The position numbers and the translations under genes were made by a program. This document shows, piece after piece, positions 1 to 9,148 of a DNA stretch of 64,000 nt. Position 1 is the stretch's first letter; every line of letters begins with the position of its first letter. The notes under the pieces were generated by a model. It did no database searches. It worked only from the letters and a program-made list of their open reading frames with translations, and was not told the DNA's origin. Source of the DNA: Halomonas sp. 'Soap Lake #6' (lineage in GTDB: Bacteria > Pseudomonadota > Gammaproteobacteria > Pseudomonadales > Halomonadaceae); contig NZ_CP020469.1 of assembly GCF_003031405.1 (NCBI RefSeq), positions 3,906,001 through 3,970,000 on the forward strand. The letters are read 5' to 3'.

Positions 1-10
1 TGTATAGCAC

Positions 11-44
11 TTAGTACTACTTAACTATTAGTACTACTTAACTA
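11..44. repeat. 17-bp tandem repeat, 2 copies, over the serA stop codon
   Basis: Two identical 17-bp units (11-27 and 28-44) lie head to tail. The serA stop codon (38-40, minus strand) lies inside the second unit, so the duplication copied the stop region into the 3' flank. It does not alter the protein. Confidence 0.9.
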
Positions 45-1282
45 TTGTGCGCCGAGTAAAGCGCACGGATTTTCAGCGTATGCTCGACCTTTCTCAACGC
101 GTCAAGCGCCTGGGGCCCGTAAGCCTTGTCCACATCGATGACGACATAGCCAACTTTATCGTTGGTTTGCAGGTACTGCCCCGAGATGTTGATACCGTTT
201 TCAGATAGCACACGGTTGATCTGGGAAAGCACGCCAGGTACGTTGTCGTGAATGTGCAGCAGGCGGTGCTTATCCGGGTGCGCAGGCAGCGCCACTTCGG
301 GGAAGTTGACCGACGTTACCGTGGTGCCGTTATCGGAATAAGTAATCAGCTTTTCGGCGACTTCAATACCGATATTCTCCTGGGCTTCCAGGGTAGAACC
401 ACCGATATGCGGCGTCAGGATCACGTTTTCCAAGCCACGTAGCGGGCTTTGGAACTCCTCGTCGTTACCTTTCGGCTCCACCGGGAATACATCGATGGCG
501 GCACCGTTAAGCTTGCCTGCCTTAATAGCATCCGCCAACGGCTCAATTTCCACTACACTACCCCGGGCTGCGTTAATCAAGATGGCGCCATCTTTCATGG
601 CAGCAATCTCTTTAGCGCCCATCATCCAGCGGGTTGAGGGCAGGTCCGGCACATGCAGGCTGACCACATCAGAGCGCTCAAGCAACTGCTCCAGGCTGGG
701 CACCTGGTTTGCGTTACCCATACCCAGCTTGGTGATGACATCGTAATAGATGACGTTGAATCCCAATGACTCAGCCAATACAGAGAGCTGCGCGCCGATG
801 CTACCGTAACCAACGATGCCCAGGGTTTTGCCCCGCGCTTCGTGAGAGTTTTTCGCAGACTTTAACCAGCCACCCTGGTGGGCGCGAGCATTTTTCTCAG
901 GGATACCGCGCAGCAGCATAATCGCTTCTGCCAGCACCAGCTCTGCGACCGAACGGGTGTTAGAGTAAGGCGCATTAAACACAGCGATACCGCGCTTCAG
1001 TGCGGCTTCCAAGTTGACTTGGTTGGTACCGATACAGAAACAGCCAACGCCCACCAGCTTCTCTGCCGCGTCAAACACTCGCTCGGTCAACTGCGTGCGG
1101 GAACGAATGCCGATGAAGTGAACGTCACTGATCTTCTTAATCAGCGTTTCTTCATCTAACGAGGTCGGCAGAAGCTCGATGTTCTCGTAGCCCGCGTTGT
1201 GAAAATTGTCCACCGCGCTTTGGTGGACGCCCTCGAGTAGCAGGATCTTGATCTTGCTCTTGTCCAGGGACGTTTTGGCCAT
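38..1282 (-). CDS. serA: D-3-phosphoglycerate dehydrogenase
   Basis: Cytosolic NAD-dependent enzyme for the first committed step of serine synthesis, 3-phosphoglycerate to 3-phosphohydroxypyruvate. The protein is 414 aa (E. coli SerA is 410) and very close to it throughout. The Rossmann motif GYGSIG is near residue 158; catalytic Arg and His sit in INAARGS and LTPHIGG; a C-terminal ACT domain (about 340-414, LLHIHDNVPGVL) senses serine. I chose the ATG at 1282 because MAKTSLDKSKIK aligns with the E. coli N terminus and GAGG lies upstream; an in-frame ATG 30 nt earlier is possible. The gene is divergent from xseB and appears monocistronic. Confidence 0.97.
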   Translation of the reverse strand: MAKTSLDKSKIKILLLEGVHQSAVDNFHNAGYENIELLPTSLDEETLIKKISDVHFIGIRSRTQLTERVFDAAEKLVGVGCFCIGTNQVNLEAALKRGIAVFNAPYSNTRSVAELVLAEAIMLLRGIPEKNARAHQGGWLKSAKNSHEARGKTLGIVGYGSIGAQLSVLAESLGFNVIYYDVITKLGMGNANQVPSLEQLLERSDVVSLHVPDLPSTRWMMGAKEIAAMKDGAILINAARGSVVEIEPLADAIKAGKLNGAAIDVFPVEPKGNDEEFQSPLRGLENVILTPHIGGSTLEAQENIGIEVAEKLITYSDNGTTVTSVNFPEVALPAHPDKHRLLHIHDNVPGVLSQINRVLSENGINISGQYLQTNDKVGYVVIDVDKAYGPQALDALRKVEHTLKIRALYSAHNS

Positions 1283-1564
1283 GGCTGAATCAACCTCTAT
1301 GGTCGGCGGCAAGCGCCGTGTATCGGTTCACGGAAGGCCAATATAGTAGCACAGCACCTGCGGCTCTCGGCGCCCTGAGATGATGAAAAGTGTACGCTTT
1401 CAAGATGAACGCAGCGCAAGTCGAGTAATACGCTACCGGATGAGGGCAGACGCCACCCCCTTGCCTCGGTGTATACTGTGCGTTTGTTTTTAGTAGTACG
1501 ACTGCAGCTCCACTCGTCGCCCTCCACTACATCGGGGCACCCGAAAAACAGCAGGCATTTCCCA

Positions 1565-1855
1565 ATGAGCGAACATATACCTCCAGCGCAAGATTTTGCC
1601 GCAACGGTCTCGCAATTAGAGACCCTAGTGGAACGCCTTGAGTCCGGCGATCTCTCATTGGAAGATGCGCTGACAGCCTTTGAGCAAGGCGTACGGCTAA
1701 CCCGCGATGCCCAGCAGCGACTAGATGCCGCAGAACTTAAAGTACGCGCCTTAAGCGAAGACCGCGACGGCCGACTGAAGGTAGCCCCTTTTGCTACCAC
1801 CCCAGATAATGCCCAGGAAAATGGGGATGACAGCGAGGAAACGCCGCCATGGTAA
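1565..1855 (+). CDS. xseB: Exodeoxyribonuclease VII small subunit
   Basis: Small subunit of exonuclease VII, which with XseA degrades single-stranded DNA in the cytoplasm. It is 96 aa with the family core [32 protein letters not shown] written as alternating helices ([19 protein letters not shown], then [16 protein letters not shown]), followed by an acidic tail slightly longer than in E. coli (80 aa). The start MSEHIPP at 1565 is used because the upstream 32 residues of the open frame have no family counterpart. The stop overlaps the ispA start by 7 nt, so xseB-ispA-dxs is probably one operon, the same order as in E. coli. Confidence 0.93.
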   Translation: MSEHIPPAQDFAATVSQLETLVERLESGDLSLEDALTAFEQGVRLTRDAQQRLDAAELKVRALSEDRDGRLKVAPFATTPDNAQENGDDSEETPPW

Positions 1856-2742
1856 CCGCTAACGCATCACGGCTAATCGCCCTACGCCAAATTAGTAACG
1901 CTAGGGTAGATGCTACGCTAGCAGCTCTATTCGACACGCGACCAGCTGTCGAACCCCGCCTGGAAGCAGCAATGCGCCACGGCCTATTAGTCGGCGGCAA
2001 ACGCCTGCGACCGCTGCTTGTCTATTTGGCAGGGCAAGCGCTGGGGGCTAACGATGAAATGCTGGACGCACCGGCGGCAGCTATTGAGCTGATTCACGCC
2101 TACTCACTGATCCATGACGACTTACCCTCCATGGATGACGATGATTTGCGCCGCGGCCAGCCTACGGTACACAAAGCCTTCGATGAGGCCACCGCCATAC
2201 TGGCAGGTGATGCACTACAAGCGCTGGCCTTTGAAGTGCTGGCCCGCCACCCACATCCCCGGCTTGGCAGCATGGTAACCACATTGGCTGTCGCTGCTGG
2301 CCGAGAAGGCATGGTTGCAGGCCAAGCATTGGATCTTGCCGCCGTTGGCGGTCATCCCGATGTCGACGCGCTGGCACATATGCACAGCCATAAAACCGGT
2401 GCACTAATTGTGGCCGCAGTTCGCCTGGGTGGGCTGTCCGCTGTTGATGAGCATGACCCCCGTTTATCTGCGCTCATTCGCTACGCCCGCGCCATTGGGC
2501 TAGCCTTCCAGATTCACGATGATGTACTCGACGTGACAGGGGATACCGCCACGCTGGGTAAAACATCCGGCGCTGACGCCGCTCGCGCCAAGCCCACTTA
2601 CCCAAGCCTACTCGGGCTTGCAGGCGCGCAACGCAAAGCCAATACGCTTATTGATGAAGCGATTGCCGCACTTGCCCCGCTTGGTGAACAAGCTGCACCG
2701 CTGGCCGATCTTGCTCACTATATGATCGAGCGCGACCACTAA
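1849..2742 (+). CDS. ispA: Farnesyl diphosphate synthase (geranyltranstransferase)
   Basis: Condenses isopentenyl diphosphate with dimethylallyl and geranyl diphosphate to give farnesyl diphosphate, the precursor of ubiquinone and undecaprenyl chains. The 297-aa protein has the GGKRLRP substrate motif (about 49-55), the first aspartate-rich motif DDLPSMDD (90-97) and the second, DDVLD (224-228). All prenyltransferase metal-binding residues are present and the length matches the family. It overlaps xseB by 7 nt, which implies translational coupling. The stop codon abuts a tandem repeat array that leads into dxs. Confidence 0.96.
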   Translation: MVTANASRLIALRQISNARVDATLAALFDTRPAVEPRLEAAMRHGLLVGGKRLRPLLVYLAGQALGANDEMLDAPAAAIELIHAYSLIHDDLPSMDDDDLRRGQPTVHKAFDEATAILAGDALQALAFEVLARHPHPRLGSMVTTLAVAAGREGMVAGQALDLAAVGGHPDVDALAHMHSHKTGALIVAAVRLGGLSAVDEHDPRLSALIRYARAIGLAFQIHDDVLDVTGDTATLGKTSGADAARAKPTYPSLLGLAGAQRKANTLIDEAIAALAPLGEQAAPLADLAHYMIERDH

Positions 2743-2798
2743 ACGATGTCCATGAAACGATGTCCATGAAAACATACCCATGAAAACATGCCTATGAA
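2743..2798 (+). repeat. 14-bp tandem array, 4 copies, running into the dxs start
   Basis: Units at 2743-2756, 2757-2770, 2771-2784 and 2785-2798. The first two are identical (ACGATGTCCATGAA); the others differ at a few bases. The array begins immediately after the ispA stop and its last unit contains the dxs start codons. Each unit carries at least one ATG, and because 14 is not a multiple of three these fall in different frames. No clear Shine-Dalgarno sequence is seen in front of dxs. Confidence 0.93.
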
Positions 2799-4710
2799 GC
2801 TGTTCGACGAGATACCCCGCGAGCGCCCAGCGACGCCGCTGCTCGACTCCTTTGACCACCCCGCCGCCCTGCGCGCAATGAATATTCAACAGCTTGCCCA
2901 GCTGGCAGACGAGCTACGCGCTTACTTACTGTATAGCGTAGGAGTTTCCGGCGGCCACTTCGGTGCAGGTCTGGGTGTGGTTGAGCTTAGCGTGGCACTG
3001 CACCACGCTTTCCATACGCCTAAAGACCGACTGGTATGGGATGTAGGCCACCAAGCCTACCCGCATAAGATTCTCACTGGACGTCGTGAAGCAATGCTCA
3101 GCATTCGCCAGCACGGCGGCTTGGCGGCCTTCCCACGCCGAGCAGAATCCGAGTACGACACTTTTGGCGTAGGCCACTCCAGCACCTCGATTTCCGCAGC
3201 GCTCGGCATGGCACTGGCAGCCAAAGCGCAAAACGACCCACGTCGCGTATGCGCAATTATTGGTGATGGTGCGCTCACTGCTGGCATGGCGTTTGAGGCG
3301 CTGGCCCATGCTGGCCATGTCAACGCCAACATGCTCGTCGTACTAAACGACAACGAAATGTCGATCTCCGAAAACGTCGGCGGCATCGCTACCTATCTGG
3401 CACGCGTACTATCCAGTAAGCCCTACCTCAAAATTCGCGAAGAGAGCAAAAAGGTACTTTCCCATCTGCCCGGCGCTCTTGAGCTTGCCCGACGTACCGA
3501 AGAGCATATGAAGGGCATGGTGAGCCCCGCCACACTATTTGAAGAGATGGGTTTTAACTACGTTGGCCCCATCGATGGCCATGATCTGGAAGCGCTGACC
3601 AGCACGCTGAACAACCTGCGCGATGCAGATGGCCCACAATTCCTGCATATCAAAACAGTCAAGGGTAAGGGCTTCCTGCCCGCTGAGGCAGACCAAATTG
3701 GCTACCATGCCATTACCAAGCTGGAAAAACCCAGCGCGACCAACGATGCACCGCTGGTCAAAAAACCGGCTGAGCCAAAGGCACCGAAGAAAAAGTACTG
3801 CAACGTCTTTGGTGACTGGCTGTGTGATATGGCCGCCGCTGATTCGCGGCTACTGGGCATTACCCCTGCCATGCGCGAAGGTTCGGATCTGATTCGCTTC
3901 TCACAGGTCTACCCTGAACGCTACTTTGATGTAGCCATTGCCGAGCAGCATGCAGTCACCTTGGCTGCTGGCATGGCCTGCGAAGGTATGAAACCTGTGG
4001 TGGCGATCTACTCCACCTTTTTACAGCGCGGCTACGACCAGCTAATTCACGATGTGGCCGTCCAGGATCTGGATGTTACCTTTGCTATTGACCGGGCAGG
4101 GCTAGTAGGAGAAGACGGTCCGACTCACCACGGCAGTATGGATCTTTCCTTTTTACGCTGTGTTCCCGGCATGGTGATTTTAGCCCCCGCCGATGAGGCC
4201 GAGTGCCGTGCCATGCTGAGTGCCGCGTACCACTACCCCGGCCCTGCAGCCGTGCGCTACCCTCGCGGTAACGGTCCTGGCGTGGAAATTCCCGCGCACC
4301 TTGAACCCCTAGCCATTGGCCAAGCCGAAGTACGTCGCCACGCGGCACACGACGGTGTGCGTATTGCCTTACTTGCATTTGGCAGTGTTAATAGCGCCGC
4401 CGCCGAGGTCGCCGCAAAGCTCAACGCAACCCATATCAATATGCGCTCAATTAAACCACTGGATCGCGATGCCGTACTGTTCGCCGCCGACGAGCATGAG
4501 CTCCTCGTTACCCTGGAGGAGAATGTGATTGCCGGTGGTGCAGGTAGCGCAGTGAACGAGCTACTAAACGCAGAAGGCGTCCAGGTTGAAGTACTCAACC
4601 TCGGTCTACCCGATAGCTATGTAGAGCATGGCACCCCGGCTGAGCTGTTGCGCGATTGTGGCCTGGATGCTGAAGGCATTGAACACGCCATTCGCACCCG
4701 ACTACCGTGA
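2794..4710 (+). CDS. dxs: 1-deoxy-D-xylulose-5-phosphate synthase
   Basis: Thiamine-diphosphate enzyme that joins pyruvate and glyceraldehyde 3-phosphate, the entry step of the MEP isoprenoid pathway. It is 638 aa (E. coli 620). Visible elements are the N-terminal [14 protein letters not shown] segment, the TPP/Mg motif [14 protein letters not shown]...NDN (about 155-190), the central transketolase domain with [15 protein letters not shown], and a C-terminal transketolase-C domain. [13 protein letters not shown] linker separates the first two domains. MKLFDEIP at 2794 is the usual family start; an ATG at 2788 would add two residues. It lies third in xseB-ispA-dxs, and its ribosome-binding region is replaced by the tandem array. 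Confidence 0.96.
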   Translation: MKLFDEIPRERPATPLLDSFDHPAALRAMNIQQLAQLADELRAYLLYSVGVSGGHFGAGLGVVELSVALHHAFHTPKDRLVWDVGHQAYPHKILTGRREAMLSIRQHGGLAAFPRRAESEYDTFGVGHSSTSISAALGMALAAKAQNDPRRVCAIIGDGALTAGMAFEALAHAGHVNANMLVVLNDNEMSISENVGGIATYLARVLSSKPYLKIREESKKVLSHLPGALELARRTEEHMKGMVSPATLFEEMGFNYVGPIDGHDLEALTSTLNNLRDADGPQFLHIKTVKGKGFLPAEADQIGYHAITKLEKPSATNDAPLVKKPAEPKAPKKKYCNVFGDWLCDMAAADSRLLGITPAMREGSDLIRFSQVYPERYFDVAIAEQHAVTLAAGMACEGMKPVVAIYSTFLQRGYDQLIHDVAVQDLDVTFAIDRAGLVGEDGPTHHGSMDLSFLRCVPGMVILAPADEAECRAMLSAAYHYPGPAAVRYPRGNGPGVEIPAHLEPLAIGQAEVRRHAAHDGVRIALLAFGSVNSAAAEVAAKLNATHINMRSIKPLDRDAVLFAADEHELLVTLEENVIAGGAGSAVNELLNAEGVQVEVLNLGLPDSYVEHGTPAELLRDCGLDAEGIEHAIRTRLP

Positions 4711-4740
4711 CCTGATTACTTTTCAATAATTGAGAACGTC

Positions 4741-5502
4741 ATGCTATTTCTGATTATCTTGTTCGCCCTAATTGGCCTGGCCATTGGTGGCTCTTGGGGT
4801 CTGCTGGTAGGGGCTGGCCTGGGCTGGTGGCTTGGGCGTGGTATTCGCCGCCGCTTGAATATCGCCCGAATGCGTATCCAAGAAGGCTTTCTAGAGTCGA
4901 TTTTTTCGGTGATGGGCTGCCTGTGCCAAGCCGACGGAAAAGTGACCAAAGGCGAGCTGGACATTGCCGAAAAGCTGTTTGACCAGATGCACCTGCAGGG
5001 CGAACAGCGGGCCAAAGCGCGGGCTGCCTTTGAGCGTGGCCGAGCCGATGACTTCAACCTCGATGCCGAATTGGCCAGTGTTAACCGCCTGACCCAACGC
5101 CAACCAATTTTGCGTCAGGTCTTTTTACAGGTTCAGCTAACGGCTATCGCTGCTGACGGTGTGCTTCACCCCGCTGAACACGAAATGATTGTGCGTGTTG
5201 CCCGCGGCGTTGGTTGTAGTGAAGCAGAAGTTCAGCAAATTGAAGCCATGCTGCACGGTGCAGCCGCGAACTCACAGGGTTCAAGCGAAGAGGCGCTGAA
5301 AGATGCCTATCGCGTCTTAGGGGTGAGCGAAGATGCCAGCGACGCCGAGATCAAAAAAGCCTACCGCCGCCTGATGAGCCAAAACCACCCAGACAAACTG
5401 GCTGGCAAAGGGCTACCGGAAAGTATGCGAGAAGTGGCCCAAGCACGCACTAGTGAGATAGGTAATGCTTATGAGCGTATCCGTAACGCCCGTGGCCAGT
5501 AG
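4741..5502 (+). CDS. djlA: DjlA-type membrane co-chaperone (TerB + J domain)
   Basis: Inner-membrane DnaK co-chaperone. The 253-aa protein has one glycine-rich N-terminal transmembrane helix (about 1-28, GLAIGGSWGLLVGAGLGWWLG), a TerB-like helical domain (about 45-170) and a C-terminal J domain (about 187-253) with the essential HPD tripeptide in QNHPDKL. This TM-TerB-J layout is diagnostic of DjlA; E. coli DjlA is 271 aa. It lies 30 nt after dxs and may be read from the same transcript, though the functional link is not obvious. Confidence 0.9.
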   Translation: MLFLIILFALIGLAIGGSWGLLVGAGLGWWLGRGIRRRLNIARMRIQEGFLESIFSVMGCLCQADGKVTKGELDIAEKLFDQMHLQGEQRAKARAAFERGRADDFNLDAELASVNRLTQRQPILRQVFLQVQLTAIAADGVLHPAEHEMIVRVARGVGCSEAEVQQIEAMLHGAAANSQGSSEEALKDAYRVLGVSEDASDAEIKKAYRRLMSQNHPDKLAGKGLPESMREVAQARTSEIGNAYERIRNARGQ

Positions 5503-5571
5503 ATCATGACAGTCTCCAGCGTACTCGCTACAGTGGAGCTTTCAGCGCACTAATACTTACAAGGAATTGGC

Positions 5572-6201
5572 ATGATCACGCTATACAGCTTTCCTAACTC
5601 CCGCTCAGTGCGAGTAGCCTGGACACTTGAAGAACTTGGCTTGACGTATAACTGCCAGCATGTGGCGCTGGATAAGGGCGAAGGCCAATCCGCCGCACAC
5701 CTAGTGCGCCACCCAGATGGAAAAGTACCGGCATTGGAAGATGGCGAGCTAACGCTGTTTGAGTCAGCGCCTATCTGCCGCTATCTTGCTGAACAGTACG
5801 GCGATGGGAACTTGCTGCCATCTAGTGTCACAGAAAGGGCTCAAGTAGATCAGTGGTTAAGTTTTATCGTCACCGAGATTGAGCAACCACTGTGGCTTCA
5901 GGCTAAGCATAAATTTGCGCTCCCCCAGGATAAGCGCGTGTCTTCGGTGCTACCCACCGCTGCCTGGGAATTTCAGCGCGCCTTGCAAGCTCTTGAACGC
6001 CGTTACGATGGCAAGGAAAACCTGGTAGGCGACTCCTTCACGCTGGCAGACCTATTCCTTGCCCATACCTTAACGTGGGCAACCAGCATGAAGCACCGCC
6101 TGCCCGAATCACTTACGAGCTACCGCGAGCGTCATATGCAGCGTTCCGCAGTCACCCGTGCCATGGAAAAAGAGCAAACGGCGGCACAAAGCGCTATGTA
6201 A
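5572..6201 (+). CDS. Glutathione S-transferase family protein
   Basis: Cytosolic glutathione transferase-like protein, 209 aa. The N-terminal thioredoxin fold (1-80) has SFPNSRSVRVAWTLEELG and the cis-Pro/GSH-binding segment GKVPALEDGELTLFESAPICRYL; the C-terminal helical domain contains the conserved LADLFLAHTL. The putative catalytic Ser/Tyr lies near residue 5-10. The substrate cannot be deduced. A GGAATTGGC element precedes the ATG. Its 3' end overlaps the convergent trhA gene by 8 nt. Confidence 0.88.
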   Translation: MITLYSFPNSRSVRVAWTLEELGLTYNCQHVALDKGEGQSAAHLVRHPDGKVPALEDGELTLFESAPICRYLAEQYGDGNLLPSSVTERAQVDQWLSFIVTEIEQPLWLQAKHKFALPQDKRVSSVLPTAAWEFQRALQALERRYDGKENLVGDSFTLADLFLAHTLTWATSMKHRLPESLTSYRERHMQRSAVTRAMEKEQTAAQSAM

Positions 6202-6919
6202 CCACTGCGTAGGGTAGAACGGCACTGTAGACAGCAAAGTAGTGGCAGACACTCCCTGCAACCACAAATAGATGCCAAATAGCATGGTTGTAGGGAATGG
6301 CACGCACAGCATAGAAGATAACCCCTAGCGTGTAGGTAATTCCTCCCGCAGCAAGTAGAACGATACCAGCCGTTGATAAACTGGCCGCCATCTCTCCTGA
6401 TGCCAGCACGATCATCCAGCCCATAAGCAAATAAATCGCTACGCGTAAGACCGCAAAGCGCTTAGGCCATAGTAACTTGCAGGCAATCCCAACTAATGCC
6501 AACAACCACACGGCTGCAAATAAGACCCAACCCGTTGTACCGCGCATATTGACGAGCAAAAAGGGTGTGTAAGTCCCTGCGATAAGCAGATAAATTGCAC
6601 AGTGATCAAGCAGTTGAAAGCGCTGCTTCCAACGCTGATGAGGGATTCCGTGGTAAAGCGTTGAAGCGGTGTAAAGCAGGACTAGTGTGGTGCCGTACAG
6701 GCTAAAGCTAACTATTTTCCACGGATCGGCATGGGCGGTGAAGCTCGCCGCCACCAGCAGCACGACCATTCCTACCAAGCTGAGCACAGCTCCAATACCG
6801 TGGGTGATGCTGTGCAGATACTCTTCAACAATGCTGAACTCACCCTGCTCTTCGGGCAGCGCTTCACACTGCCCTTTCACTTCACTCTGCCCTTTCACTA
6901 CGCCTTTCATTTTGGGCAC
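6194..6919 (-). CDS. trhA: TrhA/hemolysin III family membrane protein (YqfA-like)
   Basis: Seven-transmembrane protein of the hemolysin III / adiponectin-receptor (CREST) superfamily, implicated in membrane-energy and lipid homeostasis in E. coli. Superfamily residues are visible: Ser and His in SITHGIGAV, STLYHG, and the C-terminal paired histidines in HLFVVAGSVCHYF. I propose a GTG start at 6919 because AGGAGG lies 8 nt upstream; this gives 241 aa. A 21-residue longer open frame from a GTG at 6982 lacks such a site. Residues near 12-24 contain a directly repeated VKGQ(S/C)E from an 18-bp tandem duplication. Confidence 0.85.
   Translation of the reverse strand: MPKMKGVVKGQSEVKGQCEALPEEQGEFSIVEEYLHSITHGIGAVLSLVGMVVLLVAASFTAHADPWKIVSFSLYGTTLVLLYTASTLYHGIPHQRWKQRFQLLDHCAIYLLIAGTYTPFLLVNMRGTTGWVLFAAVWLLALVGIACKLLWPKRFAVLRVAIYLLMGWMIVLASGEMAASLSTAGIVLLAAGGITYTLGVIFYAVRAIPYNHAIWHLFVVAGSVCHYFAVYSAVLPYAVVT
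6863..6898. repeat. 18-bp in-frame tandem repeat, 2 copies, at the trhA 5' end
   Basis: Units 6863-6880 and 6881-6898 differ at one base. On the minus strand they encode the doubled hexapeptide VKGQSE/VKGQCE in the cytoplasmic N terminus of the TrhA-like protein. Being a multiple of three, the repeat can expand or contract without breaking the frame. Confidence 0.85.
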
Positions 6920-7005
6920 TGCTAAAACCTCCTCATTTAATATCCTCTTATGCTCAGTATCCCCCCTACGCTCAATATTCACACCACTGACATGGGCGAT
7001 ATCAA

Positions 7006-7338
7006 TCAGTGGCTAATCATCCATGGGCGTGCTGAAGGAAACATTTTATTACCTTCCGCCGTATAAAATACCTGGGGTTTATGACGTTCTCGATGACAGC
7101 AGCCGTTCTCATGCTCACTATGCTGATTCCCATACCTAGGCTCGTGAGCAGCTTTCTCATTGCGCGCCAAGGCAGCGCGCTTTGCTGGATCCATCATTAA
7201 TAGTTGTGGAGCGACCAGTAGTACTCTTGGTGACAGCGTTCCACATGTTGGACAAGCGCAGGCATCACCTGACTCAAGCACTGGCACCAGTTCGTGGAAT
7301 AAGCCATGAGCAGCACATTTATAGTCGTAAAGAGGCAT
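7006..7338 (-). CDS. fmdB: FmdB-type zinc-ribbon protein
   Basis: Small (110 aa) FmdB/CxxC-type regulatory zinc-ribbon protein. The N terminus MPLYDYKC is the family signature. Metal ligands appear to be C-x2-H (CAAH, residues 8-11) plus CPTC (about 29-32), so one cysteine of the classical ribbon is replaced by histidine. The C-terminal half is rich in His and Glu with no known domain. AAGGAG stands 7 nt before the ATG. It lies just downstream of the formamidase gene, the same pairing as fmdA-fmdB in Methylophilus, where FmdB was proposed to regulate amide use. Confidence 0.85.
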   Translation of the reverse strand: MPLYDYKCAAHGLFHELVPVLESGDACACPTCGTLSPRVLLVAPQLLMMDPAKRAALARNEKAAHEPRYGNQHSEHENGCCHRERHKPQVFYTAEGNKMFPSARPWMISH

Positions 7339-7418
7339 CCTACTTCTCCTTATTCTGCATCCATTTCAAACAGGCAGTGATGTTGGCATATCACTGCCGA
7401 TCTCGACGCAATTACGGC

Positions 7419-8651
7419 TCAAGGCTTGTCCTTGGAGAGCGGTAGGTCCGTTCCCTGAGCGACCTGAGCACCGGGCCCATTGGCATTTGGCTTTACGTCA
7501 ATATCAAAAATATCCGTTGGCAGCCAAAGCGTTGCACAAGCGTTGGGAATATCTACAACACCGCTAATGTGACCCTGTACGGGCGCGCACCCTAGTAGCG
7601 AGTATGCCTGAGCGCCGGTATAGCCAAATTTTTTGAGATATTCGATGGCATTGAGAACCGCCTGACGGTAAGCCACATGCACATCCAAGTAGTGCTGCTT
7701 GCCTTTTTCGTCTACCGACACTCCTTCAAAAATCAGATAGTCATCGTATTTAGGCGTAATAGGGCTCGGTTTGAAAATAGGATTTTTGATGGCGTACTTC
7801 TCCATGCCACCTTTGATCAGGTTAACCCGTAAGTGGATCCAACCAGCCATCTCAATGGCGCCACAAAACGTTATCTCCCCATCGCCTTGGCTAAAGTGCA
7901 AATCGCCTACCGATAAACCCCCATCCTTAACGTAAACGGGGAAATAAATCGTCGATCCTCGTGATAAGTCTTTGATGTCACAGTTTCCCCCATGTTCACG
8001 GGGTGGCACCGTCCGGGCACCTTCAGCCGCTGCTTTCTGCTTGGCTGTACCCGTTAATTTCCCCATATGGGCTGTATCAGCATAGGGCAATGCGGCTAAT
8101 TGGGGGATACGATCAGGCTCGGTATCATAGAGTTCTTTTTCTCGCCGATTCCATTCATCCAGCATCTCTTTTGAAGGTAAGCAGCCAATCAAACCGGGAT
8201 GGATCAGACCAGCAAATTCGACACCAGGAATATGCCGGGATTTGGTGAACATGCCATTAAAGTCCCAGATCGACTTTTGTGCTTCTGGGAAATGTTCGGT
8301 GAGAAAACCACCGCCATTCTGCTTGGAAAAGAAGCCGTTGAATCCCCACTGACTCTCTTTAAAGGTACCAATATCGAGAATATCGACAACCAGCAAATCG
8401 CCAGGCTCTGCTCCCTCAACCCCTACGGGACCAGATAAAAAATGCACCTGTGTTAAGTCAACGTCGCGTACATCGTCCGCATTGTCATTATTATGAATCT
8501 GCCCGCCTGTCCAATCATGACACTCAATAATAAAATCGTCGCCGGGCTTCACCATACTGGCCATAGGGATATCAGGATGCCAGCGATTATGGATCTGCTC
8601 ATTCTCATAGGGGGACTGGTTAAGGTCGATTTTGATGATCGTTTCAGCCAT
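7419..8651 (-). CDS. fmdA: Formamidase/acetamidase
   Basis: Cytosolic hydrolase of the acetamidase/formamidase family, releasing ammonia from formamide and other short amides as a nitrogen source. At 410 aa it matches Methylophilus FmdA in length and in landmarks: N-terminal IKIDLNQSPYENEQIHNRWHPDIP, DWTGGQIHNND, HFLSGPVGVEGAEPGD, HPGLIGCLPS and the C-terminal YSLLGCAPVQGHISGVVDIPNACATLWLP region (given here in overlapping parts). The first gene of an fmdA-fmdB unit. A purine-rich GAGAGGTAGG lies before the start. No amide porter is adjacent. Confidence 0.93.
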   Translation of the reverse strand: MAETIIKIDLNQSPYENEQIHNRWHPDIPMASMVKPGDDFIIECHDWTGGQIHNNDNADDVRDVDLTQVHFLSGPVGVEGAEPGDLLVVDILDIGTFKESQWGFNGFFSKQNGGGFLTEHFPEAQKSIWDFNGMFTKSRHIPGVEFAGLIHPGLIGCLPSKEMLDEWNRREKELYDTEPDRIPQLAALPYADTAHMGKLTGTAKQKAAAEGARTVPPREHGGNCDIKDLSRGSTIYFPVYVKDGGLSVGDLHFSQGDGEITFCGAIEMAGWIHLRVNLIKGGMEKYAIKNPIFKPSPITPKYDDYLIFEGVSVDEKGKQHYLDVHVAYRQAVLNAIEYLKKFGYTGAQAYSLLGCAPVQGHISGVVDIPNACATLWLPTDIFDIDVKPNANGPGAQVAQGTDLPLSKDKP

Positions 8652-8840
8652 GACACCTACCTCTCAAACGTAACGTCGAGTCGTCGTTTTTATGGGAAGC
8701 GGCCTCTCATCTCCCACTAGCCTCCCACATCCCACTATGTAGCGTAGTTACTCGATCAGTTATAAGCTAATTCGACTTGGTAACTATCTCCTAGCAAGGT
8801 GAGTGAAGCACGGTTTGTGAGAGAAGGTGTTTGAGGGAAG

Positions 8841-8903
8841 GCTTATAAGGCTTATAAGGCTTATGAGGCTTATGAGGCTTATGAGGCTTATGAGGCTTAT
8901 GAG
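8841..8903. repeat. 9-bp tandem array, 7 copies
   Basis: Seven head-to-tail units: two GCTTATAAG (8841-8858) then five GCTTATGAG (8859-8903). The clean switch between two variants suggests recent slippage expansion. It lies about 190 nt upstream of the fmdA start. Confidence 0.95.
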
Positions 8904-8958
8904 GAAAGTTTTGTGGGGAAAGGTTTGTGGGGAAAGGTTTGTAGAGAAAGTTTTAAAA
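8903..8958. repeat. 14-bp tandem array, 4 diverging copies
   Basis: Units 8903-8916, 8917-8930, 8931-8944 and 8945-8958 follow the pattern GGAAAGGTTTGTGG with increasing divergence. Two further decayed copies may precede the 9-bp array (about 8810-8838), which would mean the 9-bp array arose inside a 14-bp array. Confidence 0.85.
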
Positions 8959-8968
8959 CAGGAGGATG

Positions 8969-9001
8969 CCAAGCCGATGATTGTTCATCATCTGGGCTTG
9001 G
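8969..9001. other. Strong inverted repeat (hairpin)
   Basis: CCAAGCC + GATGAT (8969-8981) pairs with ATCATC (8987-8992) and GGCTTGG (8995-9001) around a 5-nt loop, with a 2-nt bulge: 13 bp in total. No U-tract follows on either strand, so it is not a typical intrinsic terminator. Its role is unknown. Confidence 0.75.
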
Positions 9002-9148
9002 AAGATATTGGCCAGCTCCTGGACCGAAGCCCAAGAACGGCTGCAAAACACTTAGCACCCTTGCGAAAGCTTGGTCCCTGCAAAAGCTTGGCATTGAAAG
9101 CCGTCATACACAGCAACACTAGCATTTCAATGTGTAGAGCAGAGCACT

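Larger units (their letters stand above)
8652..9148. other. 497-nt repeat-rich gap between fmdA and ribA
   Basis: No convincing gene. From left to right it holds the presumed fmdA promoter region, a 9-bp array (8841-8903), a degenerate 14-bp array (8903-8958), a strong inverted repeat (8969-9001) and a doubled AAAGCTTGG (near 9065 and 9083). An open frame from 8827 would encode LIR/LMR repeats but runs into ribA antisense and is probably spurious. Confidence 0.7.
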
